Positions 52,374-63,632 of a stretch of 64,000 bases of DNA are shown in pieces. The translations under genes and the position numbers were made by a program. The first letter of the stretch is position 1. Every line of letters starts with the position of its first letter. The notes beneath the pieces were generated by a model, which searched no databases, was not told the origin of the DNA, and saw nothing but the letters and a program-made list of their open reading frames with translations. Source of the DNA: Staphylotrichum longicolle. Its lineage: Eukaryota > Ascomycota > Sordariomycetes > Sordariales > Chaetomiaceae. The DNA is taken from assembly GCA_019096155.1 (NCBI GenBank), contig JAHCVI010000004.1, forward strand, positions 3,038,001 through 3,102,000, given 5' to 3'.

Positions 52374-55300
52374 TCAACTCAAATCAAACCCAGCCCCGCT
52401 CGTCACCGCATACAGCAACTTCTTCTTCAACGCCGCCGCGCTCTTATACTGCGGCAGCTTCAGCAAATTCACGCACGTGCTCGCGCTCGGCAGCCTCTCC
52501 TGGTCGAGCCCGCCATCCCTGATGGTAAACGGAGGACTCAGCTGCCCGAACCCGAGCAGCGGCGCGCGGGGCGTGCTCGTGACATACTTGAGCACGTCCC
52601 GCCTCTCGGCATCCTCCAGGCCCCGCATCACCTCCCAAAACAGCTTCACGGTCGGGTGCTCCTCGCCGTCGTCGCCGATGGCGTACACGCCGCTGTACTG
52701 GGTGTGCCGCCTGAGGTCGGCGACGTCAATCTCGGAGCTGTCGCCGCCGACCAGGCGCTGCAGCTCGTTCTGGTTGAACATGCTCAGCCAGGCCGGGTCG
52801 ATGATCATGCCGAGCCCGCGGAGGAAGGCCCGCGTCTGCGCGTACGGCTGCACGACGAGGCGGTGCCGCGCCACGTAGCTGATGTAGAGCGGGCGGTTCT
52901 CGTTGGTCACGGGCACGTCCTCGCCGCCGGGGACGAGGTTGCGCGAGACGGTGCGGACGGGCTCGCCCGGGCGCGAGATCTGGTCCGTGATGGTGAAGTC
53001 GATCGAGAGGTCGCGGACGTCGCCCGGGTAGTTCTTCAGGCGGAGCATGCCCTGGTAGAGCTCCTCGTCGAGCTCGCGGAGGTCGTTGATGTTGGCGCGG
53101 TACGTGTCGGTGGTGCCGCTGCTAGAGGACGACGAGGCCCATTTGAGGAGGAAGAAGCCCGCGAATGCGATGTCGATGAGGATGCCTTCGTAGAGGCACT
53201 TGCCGATGACACGGCCGAGGAACTCGTACTGGCGCAGCCGGTAGGTGATGGCTTCCATCCAGTCCTCCGAGTTCTCTGGGACCCGGGCTTCGCGGAGTGA
53301 GTGCTTCAGCTGGTCCATGGCCAGCGGGTTTGGGTAGTAAGAATTCTTGCTGTTGGCGGCGAAGAGGCTCTCGTTTGTCGAGAATGCTTCTGTCGTCACG
53401 CTCGTGAGAAATTCCTTGGTCACACCACCCCCGTCGATGCCGGCTTCTTGGATGCCAAACTCATCGACGAACGTAATCTGTATCGGCTCCTTCAACCCTT
53501 CGTTCAGGTCCCAGAACGATTCCATCGCGTCGTAGAAAACCCGCCCTCTCTGAATCTGCGCCTGGTGTCGGCCGATGAGGTTTGTGCCGGCCGGTGTGGG
53601 GTCAAATGGGCCCCCGTGCTGGTTGAGAACCCATAGTCTCCATCTGTCGGGGTCGATATTGCCCCCTCTCCTTTGGTACTTGTCAAGGTGGACAAACTGT
53701 CGGAAGATCTGGACGCGCATATCAAATGGGATGACAAATGGCATGTTCCGCAGAATCTCCAGCTTGGGACCGGCGGCGGCCCTCAGGATATCCCGTGCGG
53801 CTCGTTTCCGCGCCACCCTGATCCGTTCCATCTGAGCCTGCCGAGATAATCGCAGACCGCCTGATGACAAGGGAGCTGCCGGCACTTCCACATCCATCTC
53901 ATCCTCGTCGTCCTCGTCGCCAGACTCGGCCTGCTCCCGTTGACTCTGTTCTTCCAGCACGACGGCGGATAAAAACCCTTCCATGTCGAACTTTGACGTC
54001 ATGAGCCAGTGGTTCTGCGGCAGAAACTGGCGTCGAGAATCCCGTTCATAGAGCATCCTCATCGCCGTAGCGACCAGATTCCTGAATGCTTCAAAGTCGA
54101 CACCAGCGGTGAGGGTGAAAGACAGGTCGCCCGCAGTATGGTGGTTGCTGGCTGCGCCTTTCGATCGAGAGGAAGAGGCCGACAGACCATCAGCCGTGGC
54201 CAAGGTGTTGGATGTCGAACGAAGCAGTTCCGCAGCATTGTAATAGAGCGTAAAACCGAGGTGCTTGAGGAAGAGAGTGAGGTGCTTCAGTTCTTGCAAG
54301 CTGAGGCCGCTGGAACGCAGCCGCGAGCTCGAGTCCTCCACCCTCGCCGTCACACTCAGGCCACTGAAGAAATCGTCGTCATCGGTGAGTCGGAGGACAA
54401 AAATGTACAGTTCGAGAAAGAGAAGGATTGTTCGCCATTCACGATGCCACGAAGACTCGGCCTCAGATGACGGTCTTTGTCGCAGTATTGTGAGGGCTGT
54501 CTCGGGATCAGAAGCAATCTTGGAGAATATTGAGGTTCTGCTGAACGCGTTCCAGAAGAACTTGACAGCAGGAAGGGGTCCTTGACGGGTGGGGATGTCC
54601 GCGAGGTAGAGACGCATCCGAATGTCATCGCCGAGAGTTGGGAAACAGTAAACTAGAGTGAGAATATAGCCAGCGAGGAAGCCAGCATCCTCGAGCTCAG
54701 ATGCTGATGTGCCCCCATGGTCCCTAATCTGATTAGCGGGTCGCCATGAGAAGTCGGCTGGGGGAAGCGCTTACGAGGTGAACTTTTCGAGAAGCCCCGA
54801 TATCTCATCTCGATCGGTCAAAGAAGCGAGCTTGTCAGAGACATATGGGGGCAGACTTGGCTGAGGGATCTCTTCAATATCGCGAGCCTCACCAGAGGCT
54901 TTCAAATCGGCCGCTGCGAAGCCAGCACGGATCTCGACTGAGAGAGCGGAGAGGAGGGAATATAAGACTCGGAGAGAACGTGAATGAAGCACAAGCTGTT
55001 TCTTTGTCTTTTGCAAGACGATGAAATGCGCAAGCAGCCACATGAGACCAGCTTGTGATCGGGATGTCTTGCGGTCTATGAGAGCATCTGCATGCAGAGA
55101 GTCGGAGAGTCGGTCAACATCGACATCAGCCGCAAAAACTGAAACGTTGGACTCGAACAAGAAAAGGTCGGGTTGAGTCAAAAACGAGACAGCAAACTCG
55201 TAATAGGCCGTCTGGGTGAAAGATGCTATCCACAGTTAGTCCGCTACTATGGAGAAGGGGCCGGAGGGCACATACAAGGTGCGTTGACAGAGAGAGGTGC

Positions 55301-56032
55301 CCCCACAGCACTCCGAATCAAGTCGAGTAGGTCGGAGGCTGGCCCAAGGCTGGCAATGTGGCAACCACGCTGTAAAGCTTCCCTAGAACGGACTGGACTG
55401 ACTGAGGTCGCGCTTTGGTTATTTGGACGATGGTCTCGAGAAGTATTTGCACTTGCGAGCTCTCGACATCGGGCTCGAATCTGCGGTTCGCGAGAATCAG
55501 CAGTTAGATCTGATGTATTCAACTCGCGGGCCCCGTACCTGTCAAGAGCAGCAACCACAATCCGTGCCAACTTCCCCAAACGCGGCAGCGCTACGGCCCC
55601 TGATTCAAAACAGGCAAACTTGGTTTGGAGGAGGCCGCGGGCCAGCAGGCACAGACGATGTTGGTCTCCCAAGTTTGAGGCCTGGTACACGCTGAGGACC
55701 AGGGGCGTCGCCTCGACGGTCCTCCGTTCCGCGTCCAATGGACTGCCCTCGCCCTCGCCCAATAACTGGTCGATAACATGACGACGCGAGGTCCTCAGGT
55801 TCCGTCGTGACCGATGGCCTCTCCATGTTCTCTGTATGCGCTGGGCTGCTTTCAGCCTGTCCCTCTCTTGCTGCCTCTGTGCCCGTTCGGCCTGGGCATG
55901 TGCCACGGTCTTGGACGCTCCGGCGGCGGCACTCGGGGCCCATGACGTGCTGGTGAAAGGGTTTATCGCTTTCTGGCCGCTGAGGTTGACGTTCCGCGTC
56001 TTGCGCGAGCTGCCGGTGAAGGTCGGAAACAT
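52374..56032 (-). CDS. HUL5: HECT-type E3 ubiquitin ligase, Hul5/UBE3C-like
   Basis: Exons 55276-56032, 54775-55225 and 52374-54723 total 3558 nt, 1185 residues with consistent phases (introns 50 and 51 bp). The N-terminus (MFPTFTGSSRKTRNVNLSG) precedes an IQ-like helix (AAQRIQRTWRGHRSRRNLR, residues ~62-80). A long alpha-helical middle follows. The C-terminal HECT domain includes TFVDEFGIQEAGIDGGGVTK, FEFLGRVIGK-type text and a catalytic Cys at about 1153 in STCVNLLKLP, with the usual last 32 residues. Yeast Hul5 is a proteasome-associated E4-like ligase that extends ubiquitin chains. Chain-elongation activity here is inferred from the family. The gene is intact. Confidence 0.95.
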
Positions 56033-57803
56033 GATGCAGCCTCGTCGCAGGTCGCAGGTCGCAGGTGAGGCGCACCCCGGACGGAGCCTGGAGGGGAAGG
56101 GCAACGGGTCGTTGATACGGAAGGTTCGGGTTCAGCGCTGGGACAGGTGCTTGGTATTTCGCAAAGAAATTAGCTGCAGATGCCTCCAGTTGGAAAATCA
56201 GAGGATCAGAGGTTTCCTATGCTCCGGAGAAACCCAGTTGTGTCTTGCAAGTTTCGATTCCACGATGCTGCTCTGCAGAAATGGGCATCCGCTGAAGCCC
56301 GCCACTCGGACTTGGGCCTCGACGAGGCAGCAGCGACAGTCACGGCACCACCACGACTCCAGCAAACAGCCCAAAGGCAAGAAAACGGGACAACTGGTCG
56401 ACTACACGCACAGCACCCAAGTTAAGCGCAATCACAGCAAACACGAGAGAAAAATCGCCAGTCAACAAATGCCGGCTGCCGCACACGACCGCTTCCGGGT
56501 TGATTTTTGGCGGGAGCAAGAAGCTCCTCCAGGCGCCGCCGATGATGGAAGCTTCCCGTGTCCCCCTGCACAGCACGCCGTCACCACCGCCAGGGATCTT
56601 GCTTCTTGATAAGCCGTCCGATAAGCAGGTACCCCGCCACTCTCGCCTGCCAAAGCCCTTCGTAATGACTTAACTCACTCCGGAGTTAGTGCGCCGAACT
56701 GCATGAGAGCCCAGTAGAAAGATATTGCTTGATGCGAGGCACTTCAGTACCGCATTCTGCACCACACAAGGTGTGCAACAAGGGGCTGGAATCAACGTCA
56801 TGTTTTCCCTCCATGGCGATTTTACCTAATCAGACAATGCCAATATCATGACGATTGATCGCATTTTGCTGTTTTCAAACCAGGCGCTTGCATATCCGTG
56901 AGATTCAGGGTTGTTCGGAGGGGCAGTCTCATCCCCTCCCTCGCCTGCATTGCATGTTGCGGTGTGCAATTGTACACAGATACCGAGTCCAAGCGTAGGG
57001 GCTGATGCACATCGCTGGGAAGCCCCGAAGCAAAGCAGAATCGCCATCTGCAGCATTTCTGCAAGTAATCGCTGAAAAGCTCTAAGACTGAGCCACTGGG
57101 CAACGCAAAATCGCATGGTTGGGTTTGGTGAATAGAATGCAGCGGGCTGCAGTTTGTGCTCGGCTAATTCGATATTCTTTGGTTTGTGGGAGAAGCGGAG
57201 TGGCAGAAAAAAAATCTTGTCTCCGCAGGAGCCATCTTGCCCTCTTCTTTCCTCCTCATCGACCGATCAAACCCTTTATCCCCGGATTCTTTCCACAACC
57301 TTCAGAAAAGAGTCAGATCAGTACGACAAAACCGTCACTGGTTCTGTTCTCATCTACTTCTTTTCTGACTTTTCACAAAAAAACCGACCCAAAAAAAATT
57401 GAAAATCACAAAAAAAACCCGATACCTACCTATCAATCTTCCAAAAACCAAAAAAGCACCAAAACCCCCCGGCTCCGACCAGACACCGACCTCCCCTTGG
57501 AAGACGCTCTTCAACCGTTCTTCCAGTCGAGATCCCGATTCAGTTCGCAAGAAAGAACCACCGAGGCTTTATCCAGTCTCGTTCTTTGTCTACCGTCGCC
57601 TTCCCCAGCGCACGGTATTCTTGCCTGGTTTCGTTGCACAAAACTCTTTGTGTTTGAGCATTCGGTAAGTGGCCTACCAATTGAGCAGCCCCCCATCGTC
57701 GCGACCAAGGACACTGCTCTTGTTGCGCAATACGTGCAATTTCTTCTCAGATCGCCAGAGCCCCCAAACTGACAACGCATCGTCCTTAGACCCAACTGTC
57801 AAA
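56033..57803. promoter_or_regulatory. Divergent region HUL5 / PAB1 with A-rich PAB1 leader
   Basis: About 1.77 kb. The PAB1 side holds CT-rich sequence (57237-57375), then repeated oligo(A) tracts at 57377-57383, 57391-57398, 57410-57417, 57443-57447 and 57450-57455. A likely 5'-UTR intron follows (GTAAGT at 57665 to TTAG at 57789). At 56629 lies TACCCCGC and at 56669 a 10-bp palindrome ACTCCGGAGT within an AACTC-rich stretch. No coding frame. Confidence 0.6.
57377..57464 (+). promoter_or_regulatory. Oligo(A)-rich element in the PAB1 leader
   Basis: At least five A-tracts of 5-8 bases in ~80 nt, on the sense strand upstream of the PAB1 start. PABP mRNAs in yeast and animals carry A-rich 5'-UTR sequences bound by the protein itself to limit its own translation. 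This position and composition fit the same role. Transcription start not known. Confidence 0.5.
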
Positions 57804-60171
57804 ATGGCCGCTCCCGTTGCCCCCGGCGCTGTCGACCAGCTTGCCGCTGATCTCGGCAACACCACCCTTGGTGACAACCGCGCTCCTGCCATCAACACCA
57901 ATGTCGCTGGCGAGTACCAGACCGCCGATGCCGACACGGCCGGCCCCACCCCGAGCTCTGCGGCTCCCCACCCTCAGTCCTCGGCCTCCCTCTACGTCGG
58001 CGAGCTGGACCCGTCCGTGACCGAGGCCATGCTCTTCGAGCTGTTCTCCCAGATTGGCTCCGTCGCCTCGATCCGCGTCTGCCGCGATGCTGTGACCCGC
58101 CGCTCGCTCGGCTACGCCTATGTCAACTACAACTCGACCTCGGACGGCGAGAAGGCTCTCGAGGAGCTCAACTACACCCTCATCAAGGGCCGCCCCTGCC
58201 GCATCATGTGGTCCCAGCGTGACCCTGCTCTGCGCAAGACCGGCCAGGGCAATGTCTTCATCAAGAACCTCGATGTCGCCATCGACAACAAGGCGCTCCA
58301 CGACACCTTTGCCGCTTTCGGTAACATCCTGAGCTGCAAGGTCGCCCAGGACGAGAATGGCAACTCCAAGGGCTATGGTTTCGTGCACTACGAGACCGAC
58401 GAGGCCGCCGCCCAGGCCATCAAGCACGTCAACGGCATGCTCCTGAATGAGAAGAAGGTCTACGTCGGCTATCACATCCCCAAGAAGGATCGTCAGAGCA
58501 AGTTCGAGGAGATGAAGGCCAACTTCACCAACATCTACGTCAAGAACATCAACCCCGAGGTCACCGATGACGAGTTCCGCGACCTGTTCGCCAAGTACGG
58601 CGACGTCACCTCGTCCTCCCTTGCCCGCGACAGCGAGGGCAAGAGCCGTGGCTTCGGCTTCGTCAACTTCACCACCCACACCAGTGCCTCTCAGGCCGTT
58701 GAGGAGCTCAATGGCAAGGACTTCCGTGGCCAGGACCTCTACGTCGGCCGCGCCCAGAAGAAGCACGAGCGCGAGGAGGAGCTGCGCAAGTCGTACGAGG
58801 CTGCTCGCCTTGAGAAGGCTAACAAATACCAAGGTGTCAACCTCTACGTCAAGAACCTGGGCGACGACGTCGACGATGACAAGCTGCGCCAGATGTTCTC
58901 CGAGTTCGGCCCCATCACCTCCGCCAAGGTCATGCGCGATGCTGTGACCGAGGGCTCCGCCGAGGAGGAGAAGGAGGGCGAGAAGGAGGAGACCAAGAAG
59001 GAGGGCGAGAAGGAGGGCGAGGCCGCCGAGGCTGCCAAGAAGACCGACAAGAAGACTGACCGCAGGCTGGGCAAGAGCAAGGGCTTTGGCTTCGTCTGCT
59101 TCAGCAACCCCGACGATGCCACCAAGGCTGTCGCCGAGATGAACCAGCGCATGATTGAGGGCAAGCCGCTCTACGTTGCCCTTGCCCAGCGCAAGGATGT
59201 CCGCAAGAGCCAGCTTGAGGCTAGCATCCAGGCCCGCAACCAGCTGCGCATGCAGCAGGCCGCCGCCCAGGCCGGCCCTCCGCAGCAGTACATGCAGGCC
59301 CCTGTCTACTATGCTCCTGGTCAGCAGCCCGGCTTCCTCCCTCCTGGAGGCCGGGGCATGCCCTTCCCCCAGGGTGGTCTCGGCATGCCCGGTGTCCAGG
59401 GTGGCCGTCCCGGCCAATTCCCCCCTTATCCTCAGCAGGGCGGCCGCGGTGGCATCCCCCCTCAGCAGATCCCCATCTACCCTCTGGGCCAGTTCCCCCC
59501 TGGCGCGTACCCCCAGCCCAACAACCCGCAGTTCCTGGCTGCCATCCAGCAGGTCCAGCAACAAGCTGCCGCCCTCGGTGGTGGCCGCGGCGGTCCCGGC
59601 GGTCGGGGCATGCAGGGTATGCCTGTCCCTCAGGGCATGCCTGGTGGCCCTGGCCTTGCCGGCTACCCTCCGAACGGCAGGCCGCAGAACGGCAACATGG
59701 GTGGCCGTGGCGGGCCTAACCGTGGCGGCAACTTTGCTGGCCGTGGTGGCGCTCCCCCTGCTGGTCCTCCTGGCGCGGCTGGCGAGCTCAATGCCAGCTC
59801 CCTCCTCCAGTCCCAGCTCGCTGCTACTAGCAACGCGCAGCAGCAGAAGCAGATTCTTGGCGAGAACCTGTTCCCCAAGATCCAGGCCCTGCAGCCCGAG
59901 CTGGCTGGCAAGATTACCGGTATGCTGCTCGAGATGGACAACAACGAGCTCGTGAACCTGTAAGTTTGAATCCCTTTCTCATGACAGCTCGACGAAGTTG
60001 CTAATCAGTCCCAGGCTCGAGGATGAGTCCGCGCTCGTCGCCAAGGTCAACGAGGCCATGGCTGTCTATGACGAGTACGTCAAGTCGCAGCAGGGCCCCG
60101 CTGCTGGCCAGGCCCAGGGCGAGGCCGAGGCCGAGAAGCCCAAGGAGGAGAAGCCTGAGGAGAAGGCTTAG
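57804..60171 (+). CDS. PAB1: Poly(A)-binding protein Pab1
   Basis: Binds mRNA poly(A) tails, promotes translation and controls deadenylation. ATG 57804 (MAAPVAPGAVDQLAADL) is preferred over the longer open frame from 57669, which would read through the probable 5'-UTR intron. Exons are 57804-59959 and 60015-60171, total 770 residues. Four RRMs follow each other: RRM1 ~62-140 (SLYVGELDPSVTEAMLFELF), RRM2 ~148-225 (NVFIKNLDV), RRM3 ~241-318 (NIYVKNINPEVTDDEFRDLF) and RRM4 ~344-470 (NLYVKNLGDDVDDDKLRQMF). RRM4 is interrupted by a ~40-residue Glu/Lys-rich insert before RNP1 (KSKGFGFVCF). A Pro/Gln/Gly/Arg-rich linker (~500-640) precedes the MLLE/PABC domain (KQILGENLFPKIQALQPELA) and an acidic tail. 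The intron splits the MLLE domain at NNELVNL-LEDESAL. Complete and undamaged. Confidence 0.97.
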
Positions 60172-61219
60172 GGTTCTACCCCCCAGCTTCTTGCTTTCTG
60201 ATGCGGTTTTTTCTTCGTTTTCGGTTCTGGTCGGTCGGGAAAAGTTTTGATACCAGCTTGGCAGCAGCATGATCTATCCAGTCTGGCGGTGCGGGCAGGA
60301 TGAACGCCAGCATCGGGCGGATCTGGCTCATTTCTATGGGAGACGGGGACATGTCCGACGACGACGGATTATCACGACATCTTGCTATGGCATTGCTACG
60401 TCATGGTCATGTATTTGATAGACTTGCTTATGATGGGGGATTTGGCCCTCGGGTGGCCGTCCCTGCGGACGGGGCACGGTGTTATCGGCCGACTCGGCGT
60501 TACGGTTACGGATTCTCGGAGTGTCCTGCCGACTGCTTCAGGTCTTCAGGAACGGGCGTGCTAGGCGACACAAATGCCCCGGCTACTCTGGTCTAGGGTG
60601 GCCATGGTCACAAGAGCGTCTGTCTCTGGACGGGGTAGACGTTATCCTGAGCAGGAGCACTAGCTAATACAGAGTAAAGTTCTACTACTTGCGTGGTGTC
60701 GTGTTTGGTGAGGTGAAGCACAGGATTTGGTCGTCTCACTGGCCAGTCACAGGGACATCATTACGCCGTCGTCACGACTAATTCTATTGACAAAACTAAA
60801 AACCCCATATGCATGCTATCCTAGGTATGTATCCATGATGTGCCCATTCAGCCCCAAGCCACGTCCTCCAGGTGTGATCAACAGCTTCTGCTTGCACCTC
60901 AACTCCCAGGCCTCAGTGAATTGCCCCCCAGACGCCGCCAGAGGTGATGTGGATTCCGCCTTCCCAACTGACAATGCTCGCCGGCGCCTCCTCCCTCCTT
61001 GTCAGTAGACTCCATGCTCCAGGCCAGTTCACCCTCTGTTGTAAACCAAAACCAAACCAGACCAAACCCACACCATGTTTCTCACTTATCAAGAGCCAAA
61101 ACCAAAGCACAAAACGCCTCCCGCGCCCCCGGGCCAACCCCGAATAAAGTTTCAAACAAAACGCCCTTGCTTGGTAACCAACCCGCCTACGCCCCCATCC
61201 CGTGAAACCCCTTTGCTTT
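60172..61219. other. Convergent intergenic region after PAB1
   Basis: About 1 kb between two 3' ends. It holds the PAB1 3' UTR (polypyrimidine near 60180-60215) and the 3' region of the minus-strand membrane protein gene. Nothing else recognised. Confidence 0.5.
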
Positions 61220-63632
61220 TCACCTCCCCCCACCCGCCTTGACATCCCCCGCGATATACCTCCGACTCGGCACGCCCTCGACCACCGGCGGCCTGGCCCC
61301 GCTGCCGCTCCCGTACAGCATCTCGAGCAGCTTGCCCTTCTGGCGCATGCGCACGCCCTCGAGGTACAGGCCGACGTCCTCGAGGCCGCGGATCTGCTCG
61401 TCGAGCGTCAGCGTGCTGCTGTTGACGCTGCGGACGAGCGGGGAGACGAGCTTGCGGCGGAGGTTCTCGAGGTTGGCTTTCAGGGCGAGCAGCTTGTGGT
61501 TGTGCTCGACGAGGATGCCCTTGTTGCGGACCGTCTTCTCGCGCACGTTGAGGAGCAGCAGGCGGTTGCGCTCGTACTTGGCGACCTCGCTGGCCTTGGG
61601 GCCCAGGATGCGCGTCCAGAGGGAGGAGAGCAGGTCGGTGGGGGCTTCGTCCTGCAGGGAGGCCTCGCGGATGACGGTGCGGGCGAGGTTGAGGAACTGG
61701 TGGTCGATGGCCTCGAAGAGGGCGAAGAGCGCGAGGGAGTGCTGCAGCTCGGACGCGACGGCGTCTTCGAGGACGGTGAGGAACTCGTTGAAGGTGCGCT
61801 GGAGGGTCTGCTTGGTCCGCTGCGGGGTGGAGTGGCCGAAGAGGGAGGTCGCGAGCGTGCCCAGGCGGGTGGGCTGGCCGGTGAGCGGGTTCTCGAGGAC
61901 GCCCGCGTTGGAGAGGAGGTTGTGGATGTTGTCGAAGAAGGAGGAGAGGGGGAGCGGGGGGAGGGATTGGAGTTGCGAGAGCTCGCGGCGGGCCCAGTCC
62001 ATTACTATCAGGATGCTGACAGGGGGGGTTAGCTATCTTATTTGATCAAAGAGACGGGAGGGGAGGAGTTACCCGTCGATGTCGCCGTCCACATTGGCAA
62101 AGAACTTGGTGAGCTCGATGGCCAGCGTCTTAAGGCTGTCGCTGAGCTCGTCGAGTTCCTTGACGATGATTGGGGCCGAGGTCAGGTTGCTGCTCCGCAC
62201 GCTCTCGCCGAGATCCCACACGGCGACGCCTGTTGCTTGCAGGTCGCCAACTTGTTGAATTCCGTTTTCAGAATAGTAAATCAGGGGCTCGAGCGAGCGG
62301 GCGACGCCGGCAACCTTGACGAGGTCAGGCACGGGCCGCATGGCGGCTGGCTGGGAGAGCCATCGGAGCGCTGCGTAGGAGAGGGTGGCGATGATGAAGG
62401 AGAAGAACATGGAGGTCCAGGAGCTGGTTATCGCGCCGAACCGCTTGCGGACAAAGTTGATGGCCGTCTCAATGGGCTCGGTCCGGTGCTGGACTTCTGC
62501 CCTGACGGCGAAGCGGATAACTGGTGGGGGTATTAGCCATGGTGAGACAAAGGGAAAGGGCCAGCAAGGTTGCAACCCACAGTTGTCCGCAACCTCCTTT
62601 GACTTGTGTATCCCGTCTTTTAACTCGCTCAAGAGCATATCGCCGCCATAGTCCTCTTGCTTGATGCCGACCACGTCGTCAATTAAATGCTGCTGCGCCG
62701 GGTGGAACTCGGGCTCCGGACTCCTCTCCTTGTCGGGCGACACACTCCCGGCAGGCAACCTCGTCCTGATGGCCTGGGCGAGTATCGCGTCCCCTTCATC
62801 GGCGCTCTCATACTCTGGGCTGCTCTCCCTCGACCGGCCGGCGTCGTCGTCGTCGGCGTCAAACATCATCATCAGGTCGTCACCTTTCCGCCAGAAGCCG
62901 CTGCTGCGGTCGCCGTTGCCGAGGCGCCTCCAGGCGGGCGGACTGTAGCCACCGGCGGAAGCCTCCGAGTCCGAAACGCCCGTCTCGCTCATGTCGTCGC
63001 TCCGGAACCCCGAGTGGGCCGACGGGTAGCCGAACGGCAGGCGGTTCGGGTTGCCAATCGAGGGCGCGAAGTCGTCCAGGGACGCGTCGACCTGGTCGAG
63101 TGGCCCGAGTGCTGTGATCGTTGTCGATGCCGTCATGACGGCCGCTGCTGGATCCCCTTCCTCCTCCGCTCTCTTTGATGGCGGCGGTGCTCCGTTTGCT
63201 GCTGCTGCGGGTCCGTTTGTCGTCGGCTCGCAGCTGCTGGTGTTTGCGGACTTGTCTCTCCTTCCGTTCCGTTTCTCTGCTCTCGTTGCTGCTGTGAATG
63301 CTGCTCTCAGAGGGATAGGGATAGGGATAGTGGGTAATCAGCGGCGGCAGGGGGGTGTACTCGATGTGCCGTCGCCTGGGAGGCTCCTCTTCGGAAAGGG
63401 TGTCGTCCTCGTCGTACTCCTCGATGATGGGCGGCAGGGGCTTCTCCAGCTTCTGCCTCCGGCGCGTGAACGAGAAAAGCTTCCTCCAGCGGACAGATGA
63501 CAGAGGGGACTGGTAGACCAGGTACAGGAAGAGAAAGATCAGGGAGAGCACCAGGGAGGCGATCCAGGCGCTCGGCGCAATGGTGATGCTGACGAGCGAC
63601 ACGTTGTTGTTGACGGTGAAGAGAGACTGCAT
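61220..63632 (-). CDS. Fungal membrane/coiled-coil protein of unknown function, one frame uncertainty
   Basis: Start Met at 63632 (MQSLFTVNNNVSLVSI) leads directly into a TM helix (WIASLVLSLIFLFLYLVYQS). An upstream in-frame Met at 63848 would add 72 unlikely residues. Then comes a basic/Pro-rich stretch, a very acidic region (DADDDDAGRSRESSPEYES) and a second hydrophobic helix (SMFFSFIIATLSYAALRWLS). The C-terminal third is long helical, with EAIDHQFLNLARTV, KYERNRLLLLNV and SSTLTLDEQIRGLEDVGLYL. Introns are 62016-62072 and probably 62521-62580. The frame changes between the first TM block and VMTASTTITALG, somewhere in 63190-63330. Two lost bases or an intron fit; I could not place it. The layout suggests a nuclear-envelope or ER membrane protein, but I do not recognise the family. 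Confidence 0.72.

Noticed and set aside
57669..57803. Longer Pab1 N-terminus from 57669
   Set aside because: This segment looks like a 5'-UTR intron (GTAAGT ... TTAG), and the Met at 57804 gives the N-terminus typical of fungal Pab1.
57786..59564. 592-codon open frame on the minus strand opposite PAB1
   Set aside because: Exact antisense shadow of the strongly biased PAB1 coding sequence; Leu/Val/Gly-rich text with no domain and no independent start context.
61202..62032. 276-codon plus-strand frame opposite the membrane protein gene
   Set aside because: Glu/Val/Gly-rich antisense shadow; the minus-strand frame is spliced and protein-like.
63310..63328. GGGATAGGGATAGGGATAG repeat
   Set aside because: It lies in the coding region as Tyr-Pro repeats (YPYPYP) of the membrane protein, so it is a codon repeat rather than a telomere-like array.
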